A DNA stretch of 64,000 nucleotides, taken from contig NZ_JADPQF010000007.1 in the NCBI RefSeq assembly GCF_015687155.1, positions 124,001 through 188,000 on the forward strand, given 5' to 3'. The translations under genes and the position numbers were made by a program. Shown in pieces: positions 26,092 to 35,199 of this stretch. The notes under the pieces were generated by a model. The model was given only the letters and a program-made list of their open reading frames with translations, searched no databases and was not told the DNA's origin. Origin of the DNA: Aliikangiella sp. G2MR2-5 (GTDB taxonomy: Bacteria; Pseudomonadota; Gammaproteobacteria; Enterobacterales; Kangiellaceae). The first letter of the stretch is position 1. Each line of letters starts with the position of its first letter.

Positions 26092-27645
26092 GTGAAAACT
26101 CAATTAACACTGGCTGTATGTCTACTATTTGTTTTTGCTTGCGGAAACACAAGCTCGCCTCCACCGCCCTCTTTTGAGGAGCCAGCTACAGAGCCGGAAC
26201 CATCTTCAAACTGGGAACCTTCACTCGTTAGTCGCTGCGAGATCGGTGAAAATGTTTCGCCGATTCTGGCCTCTGCAGCGGAGGTATTACCGGAGGCGAA
26301 CTTCCGAATGATCGAACCTTCAATTTTGTATGTCGATCAGACTTTTACCTACCTGATGAAAAGTGATGCAGGAACTCCTACTATTTACAACTATCAACTC
26401 GACGAAGCAGGATTTAAAGTAGTCAATGATACCACGCCTGCAACCATGTTTGATGATGGTACCCATGGTGATCTGGTGGCCAGTGATGGTATCTATACCC
26501 GCGCCTGTATGTATTTACCTGAAGAATATTTAGCTAATGCGCCATTTGTCAGCAGGCTCGATATATGGTTTATCAAACCTGAGTACCGCGGGACTCAAAG
26601 CCTTCAGTCAATTGCAGATGGCGTTGCCGTGAATGAGGCCGGATTCTTTATTGAAGTTGGTGATGATTATAACAACCGCGCCAAAAACAACTGGCTGCTG
26701 CACTCGCCTGAGTCCTGTAAAGCCTGTGAAACTGCCTGGTCGATAGCCGGTGACGTTTTTGACTTCTTTGTTGTCAGTACAAGAGACGCACATAATGGCG
26801 CCGGATACGTTCGAGTCCATGACAATATCGAAGGAACCGGTTTTAATCCGCCTTGTGAACCCCGCTCACACTGTTACAACATTATCGATGAACAGGAACA
26901 TCAAAAATTAACCGGCATTATCTGGAGTGGCTGGCCGGGAATTGAAGGTATGAATCATGAACTGGGGCATGGCTTGCTTGGGCTGGATGCCAGTAATTTC
27001 CCTGGCGAAGGTATCAGAGCCTGGAACTCAGGCGATAATATGCACCTCGACAGCGATACCACTGTAACTGGTGAGCTGGCTGGTCCATTCTGGGATCCTG
27101 ACAGGGGATGGCCCTACCCTGTTGTGTTTGAGACTGCTCCTGGAGTCTTCGAAGAAACCTATCTCATCAGAGATGAACAGGGGGATTTTCGACTCGAAAT
27201 CATGAACGATTCTCGTAATGTGTGGGCAGATATTTTTCTTTACATGATGGGATTACTTGAAGCCGAGCAAGTAACCAGCACCTACTACAAGCTGGTTAAT
27301 CCATCCCTTGAAGGGTGCGAAACCCAGGAGTACTACTTACTGTGCACGAATAACCTGGTCACTGCAGAAGAAACAATTGCATTTACAGTCAATGACTTTA
27401 TTGGCCAGTTTGGACAACGAGTGTTACCAGAAAATTTTGACCCGAGTCTTCTAACGCTAGGGATTTTGCACATCAGTGACAGGGCTCACACCGATGCAGA
27501 AATTGTCTGGTTTACCAATATTTTTAGCGAGTTTGCCGGCGCAGAAAACCTTCAGCAAGAGTGGGGATTCGGAACTAACTGGAGTAAAGCGACCCGAGGG
27601 TTATCGCGGGTAGACATCGATGCTACCAGCATACTTCGACCATAA
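26092..27645 (+). CDS. lipoprotein with zinc-metalloprotease HELGH motif
   Basis: This is a 517-residue protein starting at GTG 26092, seven bases after AGGA. An upstream in-frame TTG at 25945 would place the export signal internally. The signal ends in FAC at Cys17, a plausible though imperfect lipobox, followed by a proline-rich linker. A beta-rich domain with a DDGTHGDLVASDGIYT segment follows, similar to choice-of-anchor X domains. HELGH at residues 289-293 (MNHELGHGLLG) fits a gluzincin/metzincin-type zinc site. Paired cysteines (CKAC and CEPRSHC) suggest disulfides. I infer a surface metalloprotease; the third zinc ligand is not obvious. Confidence 0.7.
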   Translation: MKTQLTLAVCLLFVFACGNTSSPPPPSFEEPATEPEPSSNWEPSLVSRCEIGENVSPILASAAEVLPEANFRMIEPSILYVDQTFTYLMKSDAGTPTIYNYQLDEAGFKVVNDTTPATMFDDGTHGDLVASDGIYTRACMYLPEEYLANAPFVSRLDIWFIKPEYRGTQSLQSIADGVAVNEAGFFIEVGDDYNNRAKNNWLLHSPESCKACETAWSIAGDVFDFFVVSTRDAHNGAGYVRVHDNIEGTGFNPPCEPRSHCYNIIDEQEHQKLTGIIWSGWPGIEGMNHELGHGLLGLDASNFPGEGIRAWNSGDNMHLDSDTTVTGELAGPFWDPDRGWPYPVVFETAPGVFEETYLIRDEQGDFRLEIMNDSRNVWADIFLYMMGLLEAEQVTSTYYKLVNPSLEGCETQEYYLLCTNNLVTAEETIAFTVNDFIGQFGQRVLPENFDPSLLTLGILHISDRAHTDAEIVWFTNIFSEFAGAENLQQEWGFGTNWSKATRGLSRVDIDATSILRP

Positions 27646-27924
27646 AATATTTGAACATTAAAAAGGGCCCATCAATAAAAGGGCTTGCCATTGAATAAAC
27701 TCGTACATCCTCTACTTGAGGATCCTTAACTCGTTGAAGTTTTATACCTGTTTGCCTTATTCCGAACGCCAATCAGGCCATCGCCTATTTCCGTCGTCTC
27801 ATCTTATAGCACTTGTTTTAACTGATAAAAATTTTAGAATTAAATAAAACCACTGTCCGTAAACGAAAATAACCAGTCTTCGTCTTTTGGAATGACAAAA
27901 CTTCCTTTTGGGAGCGACAAGCCG

Positions 27925-29139
27925 ATGCAATTTCGACAAACAGTTTTCTGTTTCATACTTTTATTAACAAGTAGCGGGTTACAAGCAATAGAGCTGAGTT
28001 CGAGAAAGACTGTTGAGGTAGGAAAAAGCCCTAACAGAGTGTTGGCAGTTGATATGGACAATGATGGCCAGGATGAGGTGATAGTTTCCAGTCATGCAGA
28101 AGGAACCATCAGTCTATTAACTTTTTCTAGCTCGAGCACGTTGCTTTCCAAAAAGATTTATGAAGTTGGCGCTAACCCGTCTGAACTGATCGTTTTTGAT
28201 ATGAATAGAGATAGTTATAAGGATCTGATTATTGCTAACCACGAAACGAACAGTTTTCATATTTTGTATAACGATAAAGAAGGCGCATTTGAACAGACGA
28301 CAATTAGTACATTTTCAGTAAGTTCTGCCCCTCACATTCATACTCTGGGTGTCGGAATGTTTAACAAAGACGACTTTCCCGATGTTGTCGTCGACAGCTG
28401 GGCGAACAGCCAATTGCTGATATATTTTGGTAAAGGTGATGGCAGTTTTGAACCGCAACCACAAGTAATCGATGTCCATGAACAACCAAGAACCAATCTG
28501 GTGGTCACCAATATCGATGGAGATAATTTATCCGATATTGTTACCCCGGCTTTCAGGCGAGATGGTGTCTCCGTAATTTTGGGCAGTCAGCTCAATGATG
28601 CCAAGCGAGCTAACAAAGCAAAGCTCTTTAGCAACGCCGCCAAAGCTTTTCTGGTGAAGACTGCTGATGTCAATGGCGATGGCAACCAGGATATTCTGAC
28701 CGTGCACAGGGGGTCCAGTTTTAGAGACAGCAATGGAGAAGGTTTAACATTGTTACTCGGTAATGGCAAAGGTGAGTTTGAAATGGCTGAAGACTTTCCG
28801 CTAATGGTGACCGGTTCACCTTCCTTTGTGGCCATAGGCGATATCAACAAAGACTTTATTGCTGAGTTGATTACCGCCAATTATCGAACCAACGATATGA
28901 CTGTCGTTTTCTATGAGCAAACCAACAGACGATATCAGCAACGCTCTTTTCCGGTTGGCAAGAGACCGGAAAGCGTTGCGATCGGCGATATCGATGGGGA
29001 TGGAGAAAATGAGGTGATTGTTGCTAATCGTGAGAGTCATTCAATTAGTCTGTTAGATTTTACCAGCTTAAATCTCTTCAGCAGGCGGCAAATCAGCGAA
29101 CACACTACAACAAAGCCACTCGCGAATATTGCGCGTTAA
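27925..29139 (+). CDS. secreted FG-GAP/VCBS repeat protein
   Basis: This is a protein of about 404 residues with a signal peptide (MQFRQTVFCFILLLTSSG). About six FG-GAP/VCBS-like repeats follow, each with a calcium-binding-like D-x-D-x-D-G loop such as DMDNDGQDE, DVNGDGNQD and DIDGDGENE. They form a beta-propeller like that of integrin alpha chains. Such proteins are exported and often bind partners or carbohydrate. The ATG at 27925 is chosen over 27892 because it starts directly with the signal peptide. Its 3' end overlaps the convergent HxlR gene by 72 bases, which is unusual for two intact genes. Confidence 0.82.
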   Translation: MQFRQTVFCFILLLTSSGLQAIELSSRKTVEVGKSPNRVLAVDMDNDGQDEVIVSSHAEGTISLLTFSSSSTLLSKKIYEVGANPSELIVFDMNRDSYKDLIIANHETNSFHILYNDKEGAFEQTTISTFSVSSAPHIHTLGVGMFNKDDFPDVVVDSWANSQLLIYFGKGDGSFEPQPQVIDVHEQPRTNLVVTNIDGDNLSDIVTPAFRRDGVSVILGSQLNDAKRANKAKLFSNAAKAFLVKTADVNGDGNQDILTVHRGSSFRDSNGEGLTLLLGNGKGEFEMAEDFPLMVTGSPSFVAIGDINKDFIAELITANYRTNDMTVVFYEQTNRRYQQRSFPVGKRPESVAIGDIDGDGENEVIVANRESHSISLLDFTSLNLFSRRQISEHTTTKPLANIAR

Positions 29140-29757
29140 TGCCGGTTGGCCGTACACAGTCATCAACTTGTCGTTAATTGCGTTCTTATAGGAGAGATCT
29201 CCCATCCAGCAATCAATCATGGTTTTCAGGTCGGTCGTTAAATAGACATCAACTTCCTGCCCCGGATTTTCCAGACAGGTATCCACTTTATTTTCTTTGA
29301 CTACCAGCCACCAGCTATTCAACTTATCGAGATCGGTAAACTTGAAATGAATAACCGATTGACCACCGGGAAAATATTCTGCCTTGATACTGCGCTCCAA
29401 GTAGAGCATCAACAGACCCACATCCAGATCGGTGTCTTTTAAATCGCCGCGAGCCCAACGCATGCCCCATTGACCAACCGCCAGAATAAAGGGCAAAGTC
29501 TCTTTTCCGGCCTGAGTCAGAAAATACTCATGACCATTTTGTCCCGCTATTTTTTTGCGGACGATAATCTCCGCATCGGTCAATTCCTTTAACCTTTTGG
29601 TCAGTATGGTGGGAGAGATCAAGGGCAGTCCTCGTTGCAGTTCATTGAAGCGCCTTGCGCCCATGTGCAATTCACGCAATACCAGCAGCGTCCAGCGCTC
29701 TCCTATGAGCTCCATCGATTTGGCTATAGGGCAAAACTGTCCGTATTCCATGGTCAT
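29068..29757 (-). CDS. HxlR-family transcriptional regulator
   Basis: This 229-residue cytosolic regulator has the HxlR winged helix in its first 100 residues: CPIAKSMELIGERWTLLVLREL, then GARRFNELQRGLP. The C-terminal 110 residues look like an SCP2/sterol-carrier-like domain, a fusion common in this branch. The first cysteine lies near the N terminus, as in redox-sensing HxlR proteins. It diverges from the tautomerase gene, and two copies of a 15-bp palindromic site lie 22-58 bases upstream, fitting autoregulation and control of the tautomerase. The matching operator at dsrE suggests a wider regulon. The inducer is probably an electrophile or oxidant, by family analogy. Confidence 0.88.
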   Translation of the reverse strand: MTMEYGQFCPIAKSMELIGERWTLLVLRELHMGARRFNELQRGLPLISPTILTKRLKELTDAEIIVRKKIAGQNGHEYFLTQAGKETLPFILAVGQWGMRWARGDLKDTDLDVGLLMLYLERSIKAEYFPGGQSVIHFKFTDLDKLNSWWLVVKENKVDTCLENPGQEVDVYLTTDLKTMIDCWMGDLSYKNAINDKLMTVYGQPALTRNIREWLCCSVFADLPPAEEI

Positions 29758-29778
29758 TCACTCCTTACGACATAATTT

Positions 29779-29815
29779 GTAGTTGGTTACTACGTAATCT
29801 GTAGTTAAATGCTAC
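29779..29815. promoter_or_regulatory. two HxlR operator copies in the HxlR/tautomerase divergon
   Basis: GTAGTTGGTTACTAC (29779-29793) and GTAGTTAAATGCTAC (29801-29815) share the form GTAGT-N6-CTAC and start 22 bases apart, two helical turns. They lie between the HxlR gene and the tautomerase gene. A close match with identical spacing occurs upstream of dsrE at 23408-23440. Confidence 0.65.
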
Positions 29816-29919
29816 TTTGTGCGGAGTTCTTTGGCAATGCTGTTTTCGTTAATCTACACACATCAAGACATTACTTGATAAACCCAAAAACTTAACGAAA
29901 TTGATAAGAGGAAAATATC

Positions 29920-30138
29920 ATGCCATTAGTTACTGTTCATTTAATCGAAAATGTATTCACGGAAGAAGAAAAAGTAGAAATGATTAGCAAGCTCACCGAT
30001 ACAATGGTTGAAATTGAAGGCGAAGCCATGCGCCAGGTGACCTGGGTGAAAATAGAAGAAGTTCCCGAAGGGCAATGGGGTATTGGTGGTACCGCGTTAA
30101 CCGCACCAATGATTCACCAGATGAAAAAAGCCAGTTAA
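29920..30138 (+). CDS. 4-oxalocrotonate tautomerase family protein
   Basis: This 72-residue enzyme subunit has the catalytic proline exposed as residue 2 (MPLVTVHL), as needed for 4-oxalocrotonate tautomerase chemistry. The length and the central EEKVEMISKLTDTMVEIEG helix are as expected. These proteins form hexamers and catalyse keto-enol tautomerisation or related dehalogenation and hydratase reactions; the substrate is unknown here. AGAGGAAAAT precedes the ATG. It diverges from the HxlR regulator and is probably repressed by it until an inducing compound appears. A terminator follows. Confidence 0.92.
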   Translation: MPLVTVHLIENVFTEEEKVEMISKLTDTMVEIEGEAMRQVTWVKIEEVPEGQWGIGGTALTAPMIHQMKKAS

Positions 30139-30181
30139 GCGCGGCAACAGGGTTAGTTGTGGTCTAACGTCCCCTTCAAAG

Positions 30182-30218
30182 AGGCTTGCTTTCAGGGTAA
30201 GCCTTTTAATTTTTTGGT
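30182..30218 (+). terminator. intrinsic terminator of the tautomerase gene
   Basis: AGGCTT and AAGCCT pair around an 11-base loop, extendable by one wobble pair, and are followed by TTTAATTTTTT. It lies 44 bases after the tautomerase stop. Confidence 0.75.
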
Positions 30219-30345
30219 AAATTTTTGCTGTTACCAATGCAAACAGATGAACAGAGAGATACGGCTCTAGTCCTTCTGGCTTCAAGGAGGTCTCCTCTGC
30301 TCAAGAGATTAATCTAACGCTATACGAGGCGATCTTTGCAAAGCA

Positions 30346-33300
30346 CTACAAGTTAGTCCAGGTCGATATTATATTGGCGACAGCCACCCTGTTAAGGGGT
30401 TTAATCAAGAAGTCATTCATACCCGCATCAAGGGATTCATCGAAGCTGTTTTTCATGGCGTCAGCTGTCACCGCAATTATTGGTGTTTTTACATTTTGGC
30501 CGTTCGCTCTAATCTTCATCGTCGCCTCAACACCATCCAAAACAGGCATTCTCATATCCATAAAGATCAAATCATACTCAGTTCTGGATGCAAACTCGAC
30601 CGCCTTTTGACCATTTTCAGCGATATCACATTGGTGGCCTAATTTACTTAAAATAGACTTAACAACCATTTGGTTCACTGGGTTATCTTCGGCAACCAGC
30701 ACGCGGTATGAGCTCTTATTTATGTCGATCGTGCTGTTATCTTCACCATCGACTGTATGAAAAAATTGGGCAGGCTCAACATTGTCGAAAAGGCGCTGCA
30801 AACATTGTTTAAGATGCTGAGGCAAAACAGGTTTATGCAACAGGTAATCGATGTCAACATCTTCCCGGATCTTTTTTCGCTGCAACTGAATATTTTTTTC
30901 CAGAATAACGACCTTAAAACCTGAAGACTTAATTTTCGCTACTGCCAATTGCAGTCTGGAAGGTGATAAATTTTTGAATCCACTATCGATAAATAAAATC
31001 ATATCTCCATCATTTGATTCCTTTAAAGCCATTAGCTGACTACCCCATAAGTCGACGTCTTCTTCACGCGGCGCCTCAAAGGCTTGCGTTTCTATATAAC
31101 AGTATGACAATGCATCAGATAACGACTCCCCCACTTTGGGATTTTCTGTCACGACAATCGCATGAATACTTTGGACATTTTTTATTGAATAGTCATCCAT
31201 GACTTTTTTGCCGCTACCGGCAACAATATTGAAACTAAAAACGGTGCCCTTATTAACTTCACTTTGTAAAGATATGTCTCCGCCCATCAACTGCACCAGG
31301 TCCTTTGCAATCATCAAACCCAAACCTGTTCCGCCATACTTTCTAGTTGTCGATACATCAGCTTGCGCATATTTTTGAAACAATTTGCTTTGCTGCTCTT
31401 GCGACAAGCCTACACCACTATCAGAAACATCAAACCGGAGGTTGAGAAAATTTCTTGACGATTTCTTTTGCTGGTCAAGATAGCATGCAATGATAATTTC
31501 ACCCTTTTCGGTAAATTTGATTGCATTGCTGACAAGATTTGTTAACACCTGATTCAACCTTGTCGGATCGCCAACCACATACTGGGGCACATCATTGTCA
31601 ATGCGACAGATGAGCTCTACCTCATTTTTCATGCGCAGGGCGTTGGTTGTTACACAAGTTTCCAATAGAAGCATCAGGTCGAACTCGATCGTTTCTATGT
31701 CTATTTTACCTGCCTCAATTTTTGAAAGGTCCAATATATCATTGGTTATGGCAAGTAAGGACTCTCCACAATTTTTTACCGTCAATGCGTATTTTTGCTG
31801 AAGGGTATCAAGTTCGGTATCGAGTAACATTTCCGTTACCCCAATTACCCCATTCATCGGTGTTCGAATTTCATGGCTCATATTGGCAATGAAATCTGAT
31901 TTAGAATTATTAGCTAGAACCGCTTCATCTTTAGCTTTTTGTAGCGCTGCCTCATTTTCCTTTTGAGCGGTAATATCCAGGTAGCTCCAGACCTGACCGA
32001 CTGTTTTACCTTCGACTCGCTGAGGCTGAGAAAACCGCTCAAAAATGCGGCCATCCCTACACCGAATCAAATCATGATTCTGATTTCTAATGCTATTATT
32101 TTCTGGCAAATGATCATCTGAAATTTTTTCTTCATGCTCAATTTGATTTGCAATAACATTCAATATTTGTTGTCGTTCATTGTAAGCATCGGCGTCATTT
32201 TCAAGCCCCCACATTTCGGCTAAACGCGCATTAAATCTTTGGACAACGCCGTCGTTGTCCAGAACCAAAATGCCATTTGCACTCGATTCGAGTGTTGCTT
32301 CAACTAACGATAAGGAACGATTCAGGTCCGCTGTGTGTGCTTTGATTTTTTGTCTCAGTATAGTCGCTCTAGCTTTTAGAGTTCGAGTTCTAATTTCGAA
32401 AGCCAGATAGATTACGAGTAATCCAGCAGCAACCAGACAAAGCTTAAACCATAGTGTTTGATACCATGCTGCCAACTGCCTTATATTGACTGACACCTGA
32501 TTATCAGACCAAACGCCGGTGCGATTGGTTGCCTTCACCTGCAAGGTATAATTTCCAGGCGCCAGATTGGTGTAACTGGCAATTCGATAGGTGCTGCTTG
32601 TTTCTATCCAGTTATCGTCATACCCCAATAATCGGTATGCGTACTGATTTTGCTCTGGCTTGGAAAAATCCAGCGATGCAAATTCGAAACTAAAGCTTTT
32701 AGTGTAAGGTTTCAATTCCAGTGAACCGGTCACATTCAGCCTCGTCGGCAAGTTATCAACGGCGATATTGGTTAAAACAATGGGCGGTTTGAATTTCCAT
32801 TCCTGAAACAATGCCGGTCGCACAAGTAATAAACCTGAAGTACCACCAAATAATAAATCATCATTTGATGTCCTGAGTGCGCTACCCGCCCAAGAATTGC
32901 CAATATCGATGCCATAATTCTTATCCAGCTTTACGGCATAGTGATTATCCATTCTTCTTACCGTTTCAAGATGCCATAGTTGGCCAGCTTGATCGAATAG
33001 CATATTCTTCGCATACGAACCTTTGTCTCCAACAAGTGAAGAGGGAGTATGCTCCAGGCTAACAATCGCTTGATACTGATTAACAACTTTATTAAGCCCA
33101 TTCTGACAACCAAGCCAAAGTTGATCATTTTGATCAACAATTGGGCTCATAACCGAAGTGCAACTTTTTGCAACAAGCGCAGGATTGCTAAATTCTACTT
33201 TTTTGAGAAGACTCTCCCCGGACCGGATCCGATACAAACCTTCCACCGTCGCAAACCAGACAGCCTGTCGAGACTCTTTGATGAACACCACCTCTGATGA

Positions 33301-34809
33301 AAAAGGCGTACCGGGATCGCCTTGTGTCGCTATTTGAGTGAAGTTATCCGTTTGTGGTTGATATAAGGCGAGGCCATTTTTATTAGCCACCCATATACGC
33401 CCATCCTTTGATCGATGTATCTTGGTAATAAAGTTTCTGTTAAGCCCATCCTGTTGTTGATAATTCTTAAACGTCTTATTTTTCAACGAGTATCGGTATA
33501 CACCCGCGCGGCGAGTTCCAATCCACAATGTATCCTGATCTGACTGCAACATCGACATCACAGTATCATCACCCAGACCTTGTCCGGTTTGATTAGGTCG
33601 AATGCCCTCAACAAAGCCTTTTTCCGGGTGATAGATATCAATCCCGTTTCCCATAGTACCAATCCATACTTCTCCTTGACTGGTTTCAAGGAAAGATAAA
33701 ATACTGTTTCTGGAGATAGAGTTTTCTGCTTCATACAGGACGCGAAAGGCAGCATTCGTACTATTAATACGATTTAACCCTCCTCCCCAATTACCTATCC
33801 AGGTCAACCCCGAGCGGTCTGTATACAAAGCGCTAATATCGTTTGAATTAATCCCGTGTTTTGTCCCGGATTTATAAAGAACATGTCGAGTAATTTGCTC
33901 TGTGGCAAGGTTATAAACAAACAATCCGCCGCCATAACTGGCTAACCAGACTTCCTCCGGATTAGGCTGTTCGAAATCAAATATCCACTGCTTTCGAATG
34001 TCCTTTAAGGCGTTACCTTTTGATTTTATTTGATGAAGCTGACTATTCAAATCCAGTCGAAAGGCCCCTTCTTTAGCGGTTCCTATCCAGTGATTGCCAA
34101 GTCTATCGCGAAACTGTTTAAAGATATTAAACTCAGACAATGGGGCTAAAGCCTTAGGAAAGTCGACTTTTGATGTAGACATATTCAGCCTGACCAGACC
34201 TTTCGCTCCACCGACCCAAAGATATTCGCCGTCGATTAGCAAAGAATTTAAGCGATTAGTTGGCAAGGAAGCCGGATTATTGGGATCATGAAGGATTCGA
34301 TTGAATTGACCGGTTTTCCAGTCCAGATAATTGAGGCCACTAAATGTCGCAACCCAGATCCCGCCTTTCGAATCACTGACAATACTGCGAACATGATTTC
34401 CGGTCAGGCTATTGTTATCATCTTTTTTATGACTGTAAGAAACAAAGTCCTGAGTTTCCTTCCTGTATAAGGATAGTCCGCCATACTTTGTCCCAACCCA
34501 CAGATTGCCAGAGACATCAATGTGGAGGGTTAACACACGATTATTGACCAGCGAATTCGGATCTTCAGGATTGTGTATAAATCGTTTAAATTGATAGCCG
34601 TCATACCTCACAAGACCGTTCTGGGTGGCAAACCACAAAAAACCATCCTGATCTTGAGTGACATCGGTAATAATGGCATCAATCTCTCCACTTCTGATTG
34701 ATTCGAAATATAGTTTGCCCGCATCAAAAAGACTTGAACGGGCAACAAGGTTGCCTGGCCACAACAAACTGATTAAAACACCGAAGAGCAGCGAGTAAGT
34801 TCTAGACAT
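30346..34809 (-). CDS. 14-blade propeller hybrid sensor kinase with two receiver-like domains
   Basis: This is a 1487-residue hybrid kinase. After a signal peptide come 14 propeller blades (WFATQNG through LLFGGTSG), a Y_Y_Y domain (about 690-760), a membrane helix (about 780-800) and a PAS domain (LDNDGVVQRFNARLAEM). These lead to a HisKA domain with His979 (SHEIRTP) and HATPase_c (DSGVGL, GGTGLGL). A degenerate receiver-like region follows at about 1215-1340, where the phospho-acceptor position reads FIDSGF. A true receiver ends the protein, with Asp1418 (FMDMRMP) and the conserved lysine in FLIKPL. There is no output DNA-binding domain, so signal probably passes on to a separate phosphotransfer protein. 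It shares its sensor architecture with the 18-21 kb kinase but not its C-terminal layout. Confidence 0.92.
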   Translation of the reverse strand: MSRTYSLLFGVLISLLWPGNLVARSSLFDAGKLYFESIRSGEIDAIITDVTQDQDGFLWFATQNGLVRYDGYQFKRFIHNPEDPNSLVNNRVLTLHIDVSGNLWVGTKYGGLSLYRKETQDFVSYSHKKDDNNSLTGNHVRSIVSDSKGGIWVATFSGLNYLDWKTGQFNRILHDPNNPASLPTNRLNSLLIDGEYLWVGGAKGLVRLNMSTSKVDFPKALAPLSEFNIFKQFRDRLGNHWIGTAKEGAFRLDLNSQLHQIKSKGNALKDIRKQWIFDFEQPNPEEVWLASYGGGLFVYNLATEQITRHVLYKSGTKHGINSNDISALYTDRSGLTWIGNWGGGLNRINSTNAAFRVLYEAENSISRNSILSFLETSQGEVWIGTMGNGIDIYHPEKGFVEGIRPNQTGQGLGDDTVMSMLQSDQDTLWIGTRRAGVYRYSLKNKTFKNYQQQDGLNRNFITKIHRSKDGRIWVANKNGLALYQPQTDNFTQIATQGDPGTPFSSEVVFIKESRQAVWFATVEGLYRIRSGESLLKKVEFSNPALVAKSCTSVMSPIVDQNDQLWLGCQNGLNKVVNQYQAIVSLEHTPSSLVGDKGSYAKNMLFDQAGQLWHLETVRRMDNHYAVKLDKNYGIDIGNSWAGSALRTSNDDLLFGGTSGLLLVRPALFQEWKFKPPIVLTNIAVDNLPTRLNVTGSLELKPYTKSFSFEFASLDFSKPEQNQYAYRLLGYDDNWIETSSTYRIASYTNLAPGNYTLQVKATNRTGVWSDNQVSVNIRQLAAWYQTLWFKLCLVAAGLLVIYLAFEIRTRTLKARATILRQKIKAHTADLNRSLSLVEATLESSANGILVLDNDGVVQRFNARLAEMWGLENDADAYNERQQILNVIANQIEHEEKISDDHLPENNSIRNQNHDLIRCRDGRIFERFSQPQRVEGKTVGQVWSYLDITAQKENEAALQKAKDEAVLANNSKSDFIANMSHEIRTPMNGVIGVTEMLLDTELDTLQQKYALTVKNCGESLLAITNDILDLSKIEAGKIDIETIEFDLMLLLETCVTTNALRMKNEVELICRIDNDVPQYVVGDPTRLNQVLTNLVSNAIKFTEKGEIIIACYLDQQKKSSRNFLNLRFDVSDSGVGLSQEQQSKLFQKYAQADVSTTRKYGGTGLGLMIAKDLVQLMGGDISLQSEVNKGTVFSFNIVAGSGKKVMDDYSIKNVQSIHAIVVTENPKVGESLSDALSYCYIETQAFEAPREEDVDLWGSQLMALKESNDGDMILFIDSGFKNLSPSRLQLAVAKIKSSGFKVVILEKNIQLQRKKIREDVDIDYLLHKPVLPQHLKQCLQRLFDNVEPAQFFHTVDGEDNSTIDINKSSYRVLVAEDNPVNQMVVKSILSKLGHQCDIAENGQKAVEFASRTEYDLIFMDMRMPVLDGVEATMKIRANGQNVKTPIIAVTADAMKNSFDESLDAGMNDFLIKPLNRVAVANIISTWTNL

Positions 34810-35199
34810 CCAAAGATTTCAAAACCTTATGTAAACACCAAACAAAGAAAGCAGAATAACTTCTTAAGCTTAGACTATAGATGTAATAGATGCATATTTG
34901 GCTGCAAGGCTGATTCTTCAATTCAGCTCCATAGTAATTCAAAGTAAAGAACGTTAAATTCATTTATCATACTCGGTAAAGTCATCAATCAAACTGCCAT
35001 TTCAAATCGAATTTCCAGTCAGCGCTCAGGCTCTTATGATCTCTTTTTTACTTTTAATTCCGCAATTAGCAAAAACAATCAAATAGGATTAATATATCTC
35101 CCTGTTACAGGTTCAGTTTTATATTGGTCGAACTGTTTAATTAGTCGAACTGTTTAATTAGTCGAATTATTTATAGACCATCAAACAAGGTAAAGACCG
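34810..35199. other. gene-free region upstream of hybrid kinase and isomerase genes
   Basis: These 390 AT-rich bases lie between the starts of the hybrid kinase gene (minus) and the enoyl-CoA isomerase gene (plus) and must hold both promoters. The only clear structure is a 17-bp tandem repeat at the right end. I see no small gene. Confidence 0.5.
35127..35176. repeat. 17-bp tandem repeat upstream of the enoyl-CoA isomerase gene
   Basis: GTCGAACTGTTTAATTA is repeated exactly at 35127 and 35144, and a third decayed copy starts at 35161 (GTCGAATTATTTATAG). The array ends 24 bases before the GTG start codon. It could be a slippage product or a tandem operator; it overlaps where a promoter would be expected. 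Confidence 0.6.
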
